Assembly (NCBI GenBank): GCA_035647075.1
Contig: DASROF010000241.1
Coordinates: 1 to 25,164, forward strand
Source of the DNA: Gp6-AA40 sp035647075
Lineage (GTDB): Bacteria; Acidobacteriota; Vicinamibacteria; Vicinamibacterales; UBA2999
DNA length: 25,164 nt
Direction: 5' to 3'
The notes beneath the pieces are model-generated. The model searched no databases, was not told the origin of the DNA, and was given only the letters and a program-made list of their open reading frames with translations. Below, in pieces: positions 1-7,489 of the stretch (position 1 is its first letter; each line of letters opens with the position of its first letter). Made by a program: the position numbers and the translations under genes.

Positions 1-701
1 ATCGGTCCTCGCTCGTACCCTTCCGATGCTCGCGCGTCTAAGAGCTGACTCGCTGCGGATCCATTGCGCGGCACAAAACGTCCGAGCTGATTCGGCACAA
101 CTCGAACGCGTTGAAGGAAGACGCGCGGATGAATCGCTCCGCCCGATTTCCGCCTGACGGCGGGATGTCGGCCTTGCCTACGCAACAGCGGCCCGCATGT
201 CCGCGGCGCCCGTCTCAGGTCCGGCAATCAGGCGCCGAGGTACTTGAGGACGTTCAGTCCTGGCCCAAGGCTCAAGCGCTGTATCAGGGATCAGGATGCG
301 TTCGAGGCGCTCCCGCGGCGAGCCCGACGTTATGAGCGCAGTGGTGTTGGTGAGACGAATCCCTACGCAGGCCAGGCCGACTCGCATGTACTGACCGCGC
401 GAGAAGGCTGGGGCGGCCAGCCAGCTCACGGAGCTGGCGGCCAGCGATCGTACGAGCCCTCGCAGCGCGGTCCGGCGACCGGAGTCGGGATTCGGATCAC
501 CGACATTACTGCGCTCCTTGGTGGTCTGCGTCGCGAAATTGGCGTCGGACGAGCGGGATCGTCGGGCGCTGAATACCAGCGCCGTCTCTAGGGATCGTGT
601 CTTGCACAAGAGGTCCGCTTAACGCCCGACACGACGGTTGAGTGTAGCGTCTGCCGTCAGGCGGACCCGCGGAGCGACCATCCACGAAACAGGGAGACAC
701 G
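1..701. other. No supportable gene; leader of the following gene
   Basis: About 700 bases without a convincing gene. Open frames exist on both strands, but their translations are rich in Arg, Ser, Pro and Ala, overlap each other in opposite directions, lack Shine-Dalgarno sequences and match no family I recognise. A short hairpin (CCAGCTC, 3-nt loop, GAGCTGG, 421-437) is flanked by a direct repeat GGCGGCCAGC at 412-421 and 436-445. The last 60 bases are the leader of the DUF892 gene. A decayed gene cannot be excluded. Confidence 0.5.
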
Positions 702-1235
702 ATGGCGATGGAGACGATCGAAGAACTGTTCGAGCACGAGCTTCAGGACATCTATTCCGCTGAGCAGTCGCTCGTTGATGCGCTGGAGCAGATGGCGAAC
801 GAGAGTTCCGACCGTGAGATCAGAAAGGGCTTCACCCAGCACCGGAAGGAAACGCAGGGCCAGATCAAGCGTCTGGAGAAGATCTACAAGACGTTGGGCC
901 GAAAGCCCGAATCCAGTTCGTGCCCGGGCATCGAGGGACTCATCAAAGAGAAGAAGGCCTTCATGCGCGAGAAGCCGTCTGACGAACTGCTCGAGTTCTA
1001 CAACATCGGCGCCGCGCAGAAAGTCGAGCGCTACGAAATCACGGCGTACGAGGCGCTGATCGACATGGCGGAAAAGCTGGCCATGAGCGACGTCGTCGAT
1101 CTGCTCGAGCAGAACCTCCAGGAAGAAGAGATGGCGCTCAACAAGCTGAAGTCGATCGCGTCCGAGTTCGACGTCGAAGAAGAAGACGAGGAGGAAGAGG
1201 AAGAGGACGAAGAGACCAGCGTGCAGCCGTCGTAA
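702..1235 (+). CDS. DUF892 / YciE-YciF ferritin-like protein
   Basis: The 177-residue product matches the DUF892 (YciE/YciF) family, a four-helix ferritin-like fold often linked to stress responses; its biochemical role is not settled. Seen here: the family opening (ETIEELFEHELQDIYSAEQ), helices carrying acidic residues and His typical of a di-metal site (HRKE near 47, the EQ pair near 145), and YEITAYEALIDMAEKL in the third helix. The start is supported by AGGGAG at 691-696 before ATG 702. After residue about 157 comes an unusual run of Glu and Asp ending in a short polar tail; the family normally ends soon after the last helix. The gene seems monocistronic. Family assignment is firm, function is not. 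Confidence 0.88.
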   Translation: MAMETIEELFEHELQDIYSAEQSLVDALEQMANESSDREIRKGFTQHRKETQGQIKRLEKIYKTLGRKPESSSCPGIEGLIKEKKAFMREKPSDELLEFYNIGAAQKVERYEITAYEALIDMAEKLAMSDVVDLLEQNLQEEEMALNKLKSIASEFDVEEEDEEEEEEDEETSVQPS

Positions 1236-1286
1236 CGTTCGCGCAAATTCGGGACGGCACGATGCGCCACTGCGCGGCCGCCCCGC

Positions 1287-1292
1287 TACAAT
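1287..1292 (+). promoter_or_regulatory. Possible -10 element with very short leader
   Basis: TACAAT stands 12 bases before ATG 1305 of the DUF2934 gene in an otherwise GC-rich stretch, and that gene has no Shine-Dalgarno sequence. A transcript starting here would have a leader of only a few bases or none. No good -35 is visible, so this is a weak call. Confidence 0.3.
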
Positions 1293-1304
1293 TGTTTTTG
1301 CAGT

Positions 1305-1637
1305 ATGGCAAAGAAGAACATCCGTTCAGATAAGTCCGACTCTCCAACCGGCCAACCGGCGATCGAGCGTCGCCGGGCGGCCCGCGCCACCACGCACAAG
1401 CCAGCCACGAGCCCCGACGTTCCCGTGGCTGAGCCGGACGACAGCCCTGCCGCAGTCCGCGCCACGGCCCATGACCTGCGGACGGACGGTAACGGACACG
1501 GACACGCGACGTCAGGTCCAACGTTTGAACAGATTGCTGAGGCGGCGTATCACCGCTACCTCCAGCGCGGCGGCCACCATGGCCAGGATTTCGACGATTG
1601 GATCCACGCGGAGCGCTCGCTTCGCTCGCGAAGCTAG
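1305..1637 (+). CDS. DUF2934 domain protein
   Basis: A 110-residue basic protein with a disordered, Pro/Ala/Arg-rich first 70 residues and a C-terminal DUF2934 motif at about 74-107 (IAEAAYHRYLQRGGHHGQ, then DDWIHAE). DUF2934 is a short helical motif of unknown function found in soil and plant-associated bacteria. No signal peptide or membrane segment is visible. There is no ribosome binding site before ATG 1305; a TACAAT box lies just upstream. The Ku gene follows after 42 bases occupied by a hairpin. Confidence 0.75.
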   Translation: MAKKNIRSDKSDSPTGQPAIERRRAARATTHKPATSPDVPVAEPDDSPAAVRATAHDLRTDGNGHGHATSGPTFEQIAEAAYHRYLQRGGHHGQDFDDWIHAERSLRSRS

Positions 1638-1645
1638 TCCTTACG

Positions 1646-1678
1646 CAGCCCGGGCCTTCGCTTTGCACGCCCGGGCTG
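1646..1678 (+). other. Perfect 10-bp hairpin touching the Ku start codon
   Basis: CAGCCCGGGC (1646-1655) and GCCCGGGCTG (1669-1678) are exact reverse complements around a 13-base loop. The stem ends one base before ATG 1680. There is no T-tract, so it is not a standard terminator. It covers the place where a Ku ribosome binding site would be, and none is visible. Confidence 0.6.
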
Positions 1679-1679
1679 T

Positions 1680-2531
1680 ATGCCCCGCGCTATCTGGAAG
1701 GGTTCCATCGCCTTCGGACTCGTCAATATTCCGGTTGAGCTGCACACCGCTGTCCGCGATTCGCGGCCTCACTTCCGGATGCTCCACGCTGAGGACAAAT
1801 CACCGATCCGGTTCGAGCGGGTATGCGCCCGTGAAGGCAAGCCGGTGGCCTGGGAGGACCTCGTCAAAGGCTACGAGTACGAGAAGGGTCGCTTCGTCAT
1901 CCTGACGAAAGACGACTTCAAGGCCGCCGCGCTCGAAAAGAGCCGCACCGTGGACATCCGCAACTTCGTCAAAGGTGACGAGATAGACGACAGGTTCTTC
2001 GAAACCTCGTACTATCTGACTCCCCAGAAAGGCGGCGAGCGCGCGTATGCGCTGCTGCGCGAGGCGGTTCGCGAAACCGGGCTCGTCGGCATCGCCACCA
2101 TCGTCCTGCGCGACGCGCAGCACCTGGCCGCGCTCGAAGTGAAAGGCGATGCGATGGTGCTGACGATGATGCGGTATGCGGAAGAGCTGGTGGACACCGG
2201 GGAATTGACGTTTCCCAAGGCCACGAACGTCCGCAAACCGGAGCTGCAGATGGCGAAGACGCTGGTGGAGCAGTTCGCCGACAAGTGGGATCCGACGCAG
2301 TACACCGACGAGTACCGAGCCAACCTGATGAAGATCATCAAGGCCAAGATGAAGGGCAAGACGGTGGAGCTGCACGAGACCGTGGAACCGCAATCGGCGG
2401 AGGTGGTCGATCTGATGGAACGGCTGCGTCAGTCGCTGCAGGGAACGAGCGGTCGTGGCGCCAGGAAGACGTCCTCATCTCGCGCGAAGAAGAAGACTGC
2501 GGCTCACGGGAAACGGAAACGCGCAGCCTGA
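1680..2531 (+). CDS. ku: Non-homologous end-joining protein Ku
   Basis: A 283-residue bacterial Ku. Homodimeric Ku rings bind DNA double-strand ends and recruit LigD for end joining. The canonical N-terminus (MPRAIWKGSIAFGLVNIPV) fixes the start at ATG 1680, and the core ring and bridge region runs to about 250 with typical segments such as ETSYYLTPQKGGERAYALL and LVEQFADKWDP. The last 30 residues are a Lys/Arg-rich tail (AKKKTAAHGKRKRAA), known in bacterial Ku to aid DNA binding and threading. No Shine-Dalgarno is present; a hairpin abuts the start codon. The next gene begins 3 bases after the stop and encodes a piece of the partner ligase, so the two are probably co-transcribed and translationally coupled. 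Confidence 0.95.
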   Translation: MPRAIWKGSIAFGLVNIPVELHTAVRDSRPHFRMLHAEDKSPIRFERVCAREGKPVAWEDLVKGYEYEKGRFVILTKDDFKAAALEKSRTVDIRNFVKGDEIDDRFFETSYYLTPQKGGERAYALLREAVRETGLVGIATIVLRDAQHLAALEVKGDAMVLTMMRYAEELVDTGELTFPKATNVRKPELQMAKTLVEQFADKWDPTQYTDEYRANLMKIIKAKMKGKTVELHETVEPQSAEVVDLMERLRQSLQGTSGRGARKTSSSRAKKKTAAHGKRKRAA

Positions 2532-2534
2532 CGC

Positions 2535-2900
2535 ATGAGCATTACTGCTGCAGCGTCAGACACGCGCACGCGCGAGCTTACGTGCGTGGTGGGGGGATGG
2601 ACCGAACCGCGGGGTTCGAGGCCGTTCTTCGACGGGCTTCTCCTGGGCGTCGAGGACGAGAGCGGAGAACTCCGCTACATGGGCCACGCCTCCGCTGGAT
2701 TCAATGATGCCGAGATCGGCCGCATCTGGAAGCGCCTGCACGCGCTCAAGACGCGGACGTGCCCGTTTGCGACCGTGCCGCGAACGAGCGAGCGGGCCCA
2801 CTGGGTGAAGCCCGCTCTCACCGTTCGCGTGAAGTTCTCAGCGATGACGGCCGATGGCAAGCTGCGCCATCCCACCTACGTCGGTCTTCCGGAGAAGTGA
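2535..2900 (+). CDS. Stand-alone LigD-type DNA ligase OB-fold domain
   Basis: This 121-residue protein corresponds to the C-terminal OB-fold of ATP-dependent DNA ligases of the LigD type (DNA_ligase_A_C). Landmarks in order: VVGGWTEPRGSRPFF (about 18-32), LLLGV, LRYMGHASAGFND, CPFATVPRTSERAHWVKP (about 79-96), and the motif VI-like end TADGKLRHPTYVGL (about 104-117). The nucleotidyltransferase domain with the KxDG lysine, the primase-polymerase and the phosphoesterase domains are all absent; the upstream gene is Ku and the downstream gene is convergent. Where LigD usually reads LVxEVxF this protein has LTVRVKF, losing an acidic residue. The ATG lies 3 bases after the Ku stop. It cannot ligate alone; it could be a DNA-binding accessory to Ku, a subunit of a split ligase, or a remnant. 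Confidence 0.85.
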   Translation: MSITAAASDTRTRELTCVVGGWTEPRGSRPFFDGLLLGVEDESGELRYMGHASAGFNDAEIGRIWKRLHALKTRTCPFATVPRTSERAHWVKPALTVRVKFSAMTADGKLRHPTYVGLPEK

Positions 2901-2927
2901 GCTTCGCGCGCGTCGCGTCCGTCTCGG

Positions 2928-5084
2928 TTAAAACCCGAGCCTGACCTCCCCGACCACCTGGCGCTTCAGGATGTCTCCGAAGATGTGCTGCTGCACTTCC
3001 TGATTCCCGATGTTCGTCATCTTGACGCTTGTCGTGATCCTGTTGTCGAACCAGCGGACGCCGAATGCGCCATTGACCAGCGTGTAGGGGTCGGTCAGGC
3101 CCGCGTAGCGCACGTCGAGCACGTCCTGCCAGTACGCCTCGTCGGTGTAATGCACCGACAGGTTGCCAAGGAATCGTGAGTAACTGAAATCGAACCCGAT
3201 GTTGAAATGGTTCTCTGCCGGCCAGTTGATGTCGGCGATGCTCGTGCCCGCTGGCAGGTCCCGCGCGACCGGCTTCCACTGATACGCGTAATTCGCGAAG
3301 ACGTTGACATAGCGATTGAGCGAGGTGTCGACGCCGAGTTCGACTCCCTTGTCCCTCACCTTCCCGAAATTCAGGTAGGTGTAACGCGCGGGAAGCACCA
3401 CCGGCGGATTGAGCTGTGCGAGCGCCGTCAGGATGGCTCCCGGCAGCACACCGGGCCAGGTCACCGGCAGATTCGCCGCGCTGTAGAAGATGTCGGGGGT
3501 AAAGAAGATTCCATCCTTCGTGTTGTTCCAGTACACCGACGCGCTCAGGTTCAGCCTGCGCACCACGCCGGCGTAGCCGATCTCGTACGCCGTGAGCGTC
3601 TCCTGCTTCAACGAGTCGTTGCCAAGCGCGTGGATCGGAAAGACGAAGTTGGCCAGCAGCGGATGCGCCGCGCGCAAATCAACCTGATTGAGAATCGTCG
3701 TATCGATGTTGTTGTTGATGTACGACGGCGCCCGGAACGCGCGGTTGAACGACAGCCGGAAGGTCTGCGCCGCAGTCGGCTTGATCATGAACGTCGTCCG
3801 CGGCGAGAACACCGCATCCTCGATTGAGGAAAACTTGTCGACGCGGCCGCCCACAACCCAGCGGAAGTGATCGTTCAGGAAGATCTCGTCCTGGAGATAG
3901 GCGCCGCCTTCATTGCGGGCATCGCCGCCAGCCGCCAGCGAGATGTCGAACGTGTTGTGGCGATAGTTGCCGCCGTAGCTGAGCGCGTGGCGCCTGCCGA
4001 CCACGCGCACGTCGCTCGCCTCGAAGTCGAACGTCTTGGTATCGAACACGAGCGGCAGCGGCTGCCCGTTGGTTCCAACCGCGAGCAGGTTGGTCGCGTT
4101 GCCGTCGAGCATGTTGGTGAAGAAGGCGATGTGGCGTCCGCCCTTCTCATACCGCGAGGTGAAGTAGGTCAGCCGCGAGTCGCTGTCGATGTCGAACGGG
4201 CCGACACCGCTGTGGATGATCCCCTCGGTGCCGGCAACGCCGCCGGACATGATCACCCGGCCGTTGTTGCCTCCCGGGATGTCGTAGTCCACCCGCGCGT
4301 CGAACTTCGGCTGCGAGGTTCCGGTGTTGGCGAAATTCGGATACGGCGTGTTGAAGACGTTCGGGATCGTGCCGAACGGCCGCGGCAGCGGGTCCTGCGT
4401 GAAGTAGCCCGCGGACAGCTTATAGGACCAGCGGTTGTCCACCGCCTGCGCGTGCGATCCGTTCACATAGAACAGCGAGCCGCTGTCCTGGTTGCGACCG
4501 GTGACGTTCCGGTTGAACGCGCCGGCGCCGATCGTGAGCGACTCGCCGCCGTTTGTCGCCAGCTCGCGCGGCGTCTTCAGGATGACGTTGACGACGCCGG
4601 ACATGGCGTTGGCGCCCCAGACGGCCGACGCCGGCCCGCGGACGACTTCGATCCGCTTGATCTCGTGGAGATTGGTCGGGACCAGGTCCCACATGACCAT
4701 GCCGAAGAAGTCGAGATAGATGCTGCGGCCGTCGACCAGCGCGAGCTGCGACGTGGCCAGCGTCGAGGTGGCGCCGCGGGTCGTGAAGTTCACGTCGCGC
4801 GAGGACGTCTGCGTGATGTTGATCCCGGGAACCGACCGGAGGAAATCGCCCATGTTGGAGCCGGGCGAGTTCTGGAGTTTTTCCGACGTAATCAGCGTGA
4901 CGGCGGCCGGCGCGTTGACCAGCACCTGCTCGGAGCGCGATGCCGAGACCACGACCTGCTCTTCGAAGGTCGGCTGCTTTTCTTCTTCGGCGGGCTTTTG
5001 CGGCGACGGCTGCTGATTCCCTTGCGCGAACGCGGGCGTGGCACACGCGAGCATCACAATCCCGACAAGCAGGCGAGCAATCAT
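2928..5084 (-). CDS. TonB-dependent outer-membrane receptor
   Basis: A 718-residue TonB-dependent receptor, importing a substrate across the outer membrane with energy from TonB-ExbBD. The frame is open for 88 codons further upstream, but the true start is the ATG at 5084: it gives a clean signal peptide (MIARLLVGIVMLACATPAFA) and has AAGGAGA just before it. A TonB-box-like EEQVVVSA follows, then the plug (NAPAAVTLITSEKLQ, DFLRSVPGI, RGATSTLATSQLALVDGRS, IEVVRGPASAVWGANAMSGVVN), then a beta-barrel ending in the outer-membrane Phe (VRLGF). The substrate is unclear: the fold fits siderophore, cobalamin or small-peptide receptors and no transporter genes are adjacent. It is convergent with the ligase-domain gene (27-bp gap). 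Confidence 0.93.
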   Translation of the reverse strand: MIARLLVGIVMLACATPAFAQGNQQPSPQKPAEEEKQPTFEEQVVVSASRSEQVLVNAPAAVTLITSEKLQNSPGSNMGDFLRSVPGINITQTSSRDVNFTTRGATSTLATSQLALVDGRSIYLDFFGMVMWDLVPTNLHEIKRIEVVRGPASAVWGANAMSGVVNVILKTPRELATNGGESLTIGAGAFNRNVTGRNQDSGSLFYVNGSHAQAVDNRWSYKLSAGYFTQDPLPRPFGTIPNVFNTPYPNFANTGTSQPKFDARVDYDIPGGNNGRVIMSGGVAGTEGIIHSGVGPFDIDSDSRLTYFTSRYEKGGRHIAFFTNMLDGNATNLLAVGTNGQPLPLVFDTKTFDFEASDVRVVGRRHALSYGGNYRHNTFDISLAAGGDARNEGGAYLQDEIFLNDHFRWVVGGRVDKFSSIEDAVFSPRTTFMIKPTAAQTFRLSFNRAFRAPSYINNNIDTTILNQVDLRAAHPLLANFVFPIHALGNDSLKQETLTAYEIGYAGVVRRLNLSASVYWNNTKDGIFFTPDIFYSAANLPVTWPGVLPGAILTALAQLNPPVVLPARYTYLNFGKVRDKGVELGVDTSLNRYVNVFANYAYQWKPVARDLPAGTSIADINWPAENHFNIGFDFSYSRFLGNLSVHYTDEAYWQDVLDVRYAGLTDPYTLVNGAFGVRWFDNRITTSVKMTNIGNQEVQQHIFGDILKRQVVGEVRLGF

Positions 5085-5100
5085 CGATTGTCTCCTTGGA

Positions 5101-5188
5101 ACACGAAGGCACGAAGAGATCGAAGGACCACGAAGAATGGACAACCCTCTTCGCGCCCTTCGAATTACCTTCGTGGTCTTCGTGGTTT
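5101..5188. repeat. Imperfect CACGAAG-rich inverted repeat
   Basis: The left arm (about 5101-5136) carries CACGAAGGCACGAAG, TCGAAGG and CACGAAGA; the right arm (about 5149-5188), read on the other strand, carries CCACGAAGACCACGAAGG, TCGAAGG and GCGAAGA in the same order. The arms therefore form a 36-39-base imperfect hairpin with a loop of about 12 bases built from a CACGAAG unit. It sits upstream of the TonB receptor, between divergent genes, and looks like a dispersed intergenic palindromic element. Confidence 0.65.
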
Positions 5189-5318
5189 GGGTCAGATGAT
5201 ACGCCGACGACGGCTCAGCGGCTAGCTGCTGGCGGGCCTGCACGGTTGTCTGCGGGCGCACGCGTTTTCTGTGAAAGAGAGCGGGCCAAGTCAGGAATAC
5301 TGGTCCAGAGGTATCCGA

Positions 5319-5678
5319 GTGGGTCAGGCATCCGTCCTCCTGCTGCATTCCGACTCAGATGATCGGGACATGTATTGCGAATACCTGCGCCACAACGGTT
5401 ACGCCGTCACGGTCGCGGGGAGCACCGACGAAGCCCTGCCCCTGGTCCCCACCGTCGATGCCCTGATCACAGGTCTGATGGTCCCCGGTTCGATTGAAGC
5501 CGTCGATCTGATTCAGCAGGTGCGCGGCGAGTTGAGCGATCTGCCCATCGTCGTCGTGACCGCGGTCAGTGAGCAACGCGAGCGGGCTGCCAGGGCCGGC
5601 GCGGATGTTGTTCTGGCGAAACCGTGTTTCCCTGATCAATTGATGGCGGAGCTGCGGAAGGTAATGGGCACCACGTAG
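5319..5678 (+). CDS. Degenerate response-regulator receiver domain
   Basis: A single-domain CheY-like protein of 119 residues. I prefer GTG 5319, preceded by AGAGG, over an upstream GTG at 5271 that has no Shine-Dalgarno and only adds 16 non-homologous residues. The fold is recognisable from SVLLLHSD at the start to VLAKPCFPDQLMAELRKV at the end, with the conserved Lys. The key phosphorylation residues are missing: the normal Asp-Asp pair after beta-1 reads His-Ser, and the phosphoacceptor position in ALITGLMVPG (residue 52, codon 5472-5474) is Gly where relatives have TDLMMPG. It probably cannot be phosphorylated by a histidine kinase. No output domain or kinase is adjacent. Confidence 0.82.
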   Translation: MGQASVLLLHSDSDDRDMYCEYLRHNGYAVTVAGSTDEALPLVPTVDALITGLMVPGSIEAVDLIQQVRGELSDLPIVVVTAVSEQRERAARAGADVVLAKPCFPDQLMAELRKVMGTT

Positions 5679-5757
5679 CCTCGTGTTCCCTCTGTTCCCC
5701 GAAGAGACATCGCAGCCTTATTCGGACTCGGCCACCCGATGAAGGGGCGAAACCCGG

Positions 5758-5766
5758 TGATATGAT
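5758..5766 (+). promoter_or_regulatory. Extended -10 promoter for the tRNA pair
   Basis: TGATATGAT fits an extended -10 (TG, one base, TATGAT) and ends 12 bases before the first tRNA, as expected for a stable-RNA promoter. No convincing -35 is seen, which is common with extended -10 elements. Confidence 0.45.
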
Positions 5767-5777
5767 CAGCGTTCGCT

Positions 5778-5854
<77 letters not shown>

Positions 5855-5877
5855 CGAACAGTCAACCTTCCTCACGC

Positions 5878-5954
<77 letters not shown>

Positions 5955-6116
5955 CTTCCGTCGTTTGCCTCGAACGAATGACTCTAACGCTCACCATGCG
6001 ACAGTGTGTCGCGACGGCAGAGCTTGTTGCACAGATAAGTGATCTCACCCATAACGCCGCGTCAGGCTCCCTCCGAGAGAGACAGCACGAGTCACGTCTT
6101 TTAAGAGGTGCCGCAC

Positions 6117-6431
6117 ATGCCCCAGGACCCCAGCGAACGTCGAAAGCACGTCCGTCGAGTGGTGTTACTGCCGTGTCGAGTGGAAGGCGCGGATACCTGC
6201 GGGCCGATGCAGGTGATCGACTTGAGCGAGGGCGGATGCTTCGTCGCGACAACGAACCGCTTTCCCGCAGGCATACAACTGACGCTGCAGATCAGACTGG
6301 GAGCCTCGGACGTCGCACTGACAGGCCGGATCGCGCATTCGCGTCCGGGTCGTGGCTTCGCGGTGGAGTTTGTGGGCCTCCCGCAAGGTACGCTCGAGCG
6401 TCTCGAAGACTTCCTCTTCCAGGGCGCCTAG
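6117..6431 (+). CDS. PilZ domain protein
   Basis: A 104-residue single PilZ domain, the cyclic di-GMP binding fold. Both ligand motifs are intact: an RxxxR cluster (RRKHVRR, about residues 8-14) and DLSEGG (D/NxSxxG). The rest follows the small beta-barrel pattern (GCFVATTNRFPAGIQLTLQI, ALTGRIAHSRPGRGFAVEF). ATG 6117 is chosen because AAGAGG lies about 8 bases upstream; a GTG at 6108 would fall inside that site. The stop codon overlaps that of the opposite-strand PEGA gene in CTAG. The partner pathway is unknown; a Flp pilin lies 1.3 kb away. Confidence 0.9.
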   Translation: MPQDPSERRKHVRRVVLLPCRVEGADTCGPMQVIDLSEGGCFVATTNRFPAGIQLTLQIRLGASDVALTGRIAHSRPGRGFAVEFVGLPQGTLERLEDFLFQGA

Positions 6432-7111
6432 TCTTCAATGCTTAGCCTGGCGTCAATCGTCGTTGACTGATCGGCGACGACCTGCACGCCGCGGGACCAG
6501 GGCGCGTAGCCATCGAGATCAAGGCGCACCGCTCGAGAGCCAGCAGACTGGCCACGCAACACGAGAGGCGTCTGCCCTCTCAATTTGCCGTTAACGAAGA
6601 CGCTCGCGCCGCGCGGCTTCGACGTCACGATCAGCGTGCCACGATAACCTGGCGCCACTCGCTGAGCCACGGCGCGAGATGACGCGCCAGTGCGTTCAAC
6701 ACCCGCATCGTCACCTGCGGACAGAACCTGCTCCGATCCGCCCGTCCCCTGCTCGTTGCGGACGGCCACGACGTTCGTCGATGTCGCAGGCGGCCGGGAC
6801 GCGGTTCTCACCACGTCGGGCTCAATCGTTGTGGTTGCCGACGCCGACCCGGTTGGGAAAGCGGGGCCAGTCAATAGCGCTCCAACGAGAAGTCCACCCG
6901 CAAAGACGCTGACAAAGATCGCCCACTCGAAGCGCTTGCGTACAGAGCGTTGTGTTTTTGGACGCCTCGGTGCAGCGATATGCGGCGGCTTGTGCGGCCG
7001 CTCGGGCGGCGGTTGAGCTTCCTTCCGGACGTGAGTCTCCGATTGAAAGCAATCAAGCGCACGGGCCGGCTCAGTCGATACGTCGACGACATCGGGTGCA
7101 GATTGATTCAC
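6428..7111 (-). CDS. Membrane-anchored PEGA domain protein
   Basis: A 227-residue protein: a basic, Pro-rich N-terminal region of about 60 residues, one membrane segment (about 62-82, WAIFVSVFAGGLLVGALL), a low-complexity Ser/Thr/Ala linker, and a C-terminal PEGA domain (about 155-226: GTLIVTSKPRGASVFVNGK, then TPLVLRG and VRLDLDGYAPW). PEGA domains are small beta folds on cell-surface or regulatory proteins, often after kinase domains; no kinase domain is present. The N-terminus is predicted cytoplasmic and the PEGA domain periplasmic. GAGGAAA lies about 11 bases before ATG 7111. Function unknown. Confidence 0.82.
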   Translation of the reverse strand: MNQSAPDVVDVSTEPARALDCFQSETHVRKEAQPPPERPHKPPHIAAPRRPKTQRSVRKRFEWAIFVSVFAGGLLVGALLTGPAFPTGSASATTTIEPDVVRTASRPPATSTNVVAVRNEQGTGGSEQVLSAGDDAGVERTGASSRAVAQRVAPGYRGTLIVTSKPRGASVFVNGKLRGQTPLVLRGQSAGSRAVRLDLDGYAPWSRGVQVVADQSTTIDARLSIED

Positions 7112-7143
7112 GACGTTTCCTCACCAGGGTCATGAGCGTTCGC

Positions 7144-7437
7144 TCATTCCCATACAGCATCCGCAGGTTGCCGGCCCGCGTACGCAATAACGAGTCCTGC
7201 GCGAATGTCACGCTCACCGAGACTGCCGACGAACGCAATGCGGTTTCGGCACACACGGAGGTCGTCGCAGTTGTTCGAACTGTTGGGGAGTTCGGGCGCA
7301 GCGGTCCAAAAAGGCGCGCTGGTCATCGACTTGCCGTCGCCAAGCATCAGGCGCGTCCACACCTTTATTGCCGGCAAGTGATAGTCCCCAAGGAGCTTAT
7401 CCAGCGATCCCACTACCTCAGCCTCGTGGCAGTCCAT
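7144..7437 (-). CDS. Doubtful small hypothetical protein
   Basis: A possible 97-residue frame beginning MDCHEAEVVGSLDKLLGDYH, ending 32 bases before the PEGA gene on the same strand. Its composition is less skewed than most random frames here, and AAGG lies close before the ATG. I recognise no family, signal peptide or membrane segment. It may be chance. Confidence 0.22.
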   Translation of the reverse strand: MDCHEAEVVGSLDKLLGDYHLPAIKVWTRLMLGDGKSMTSAPFWTAAPELPNSSNNCDDLRVCRNRIAFVGSLGERDIRAGLVIAYAGRQPADAVWE

Positions 7438-7458
7438 TTGCCTTGGCGGGAACAGGCT

Positions 7459-7472
7459 GGCACTTAAGTGCC
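7459..7472. promoter_or_regulatory. Perfect 14-bp palindrome
   Basis: GGCACTTAAGTGCC is its own reverse complement and lies 17 bases before ATG 7490, where an operator could act on the small gene and the Flp pilin. It resembles a sigma-54 -24 box (TGGCAC), but the -12 GC is out of register, so a dimeric-regulator site is the better guess. Confidence 0.3.
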
Positions 7473-7489
7473 GCAGACAAGGACCCTGG

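Larger units (their letters stand above)
7112..7489. other. Intergenic region with one doubtful frame
   Basis: About 380 bases between divergent genes. It contains the leader of the PEGA gene, one doubtful minus-strand frame (7144-7437), and an exact 14-bp palindrome GGCACTTAAGTGCC at 7459-7472 upstream of the gene at 7490. No RNA gene or mobile element is visible. Confidence 0.5.

Noticed and set aside
178..609. Minus-strand open frame of 143 codons
   Set aside because: Composition is Arg/Ser/Ala-rich, there is no ribosome binding site, it overlaps a plus-strand frame of equal quality and no family is recognisable.
3867..5225. Plus-strand open frame of 452 codons opposite the TonB receptor gene
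   Set aside because: It is antisense to a clear TonB receptor; its Arg/Val/Glu-rich translation is a by-product of GC-rich codon use.
7458..7474. Sigma-54 promoter (TGGCAC box) before the small gene at 7490
   Set aside because: The -24 half fits but the -12 GC is shifted by one base; the palindrome explains the match better.
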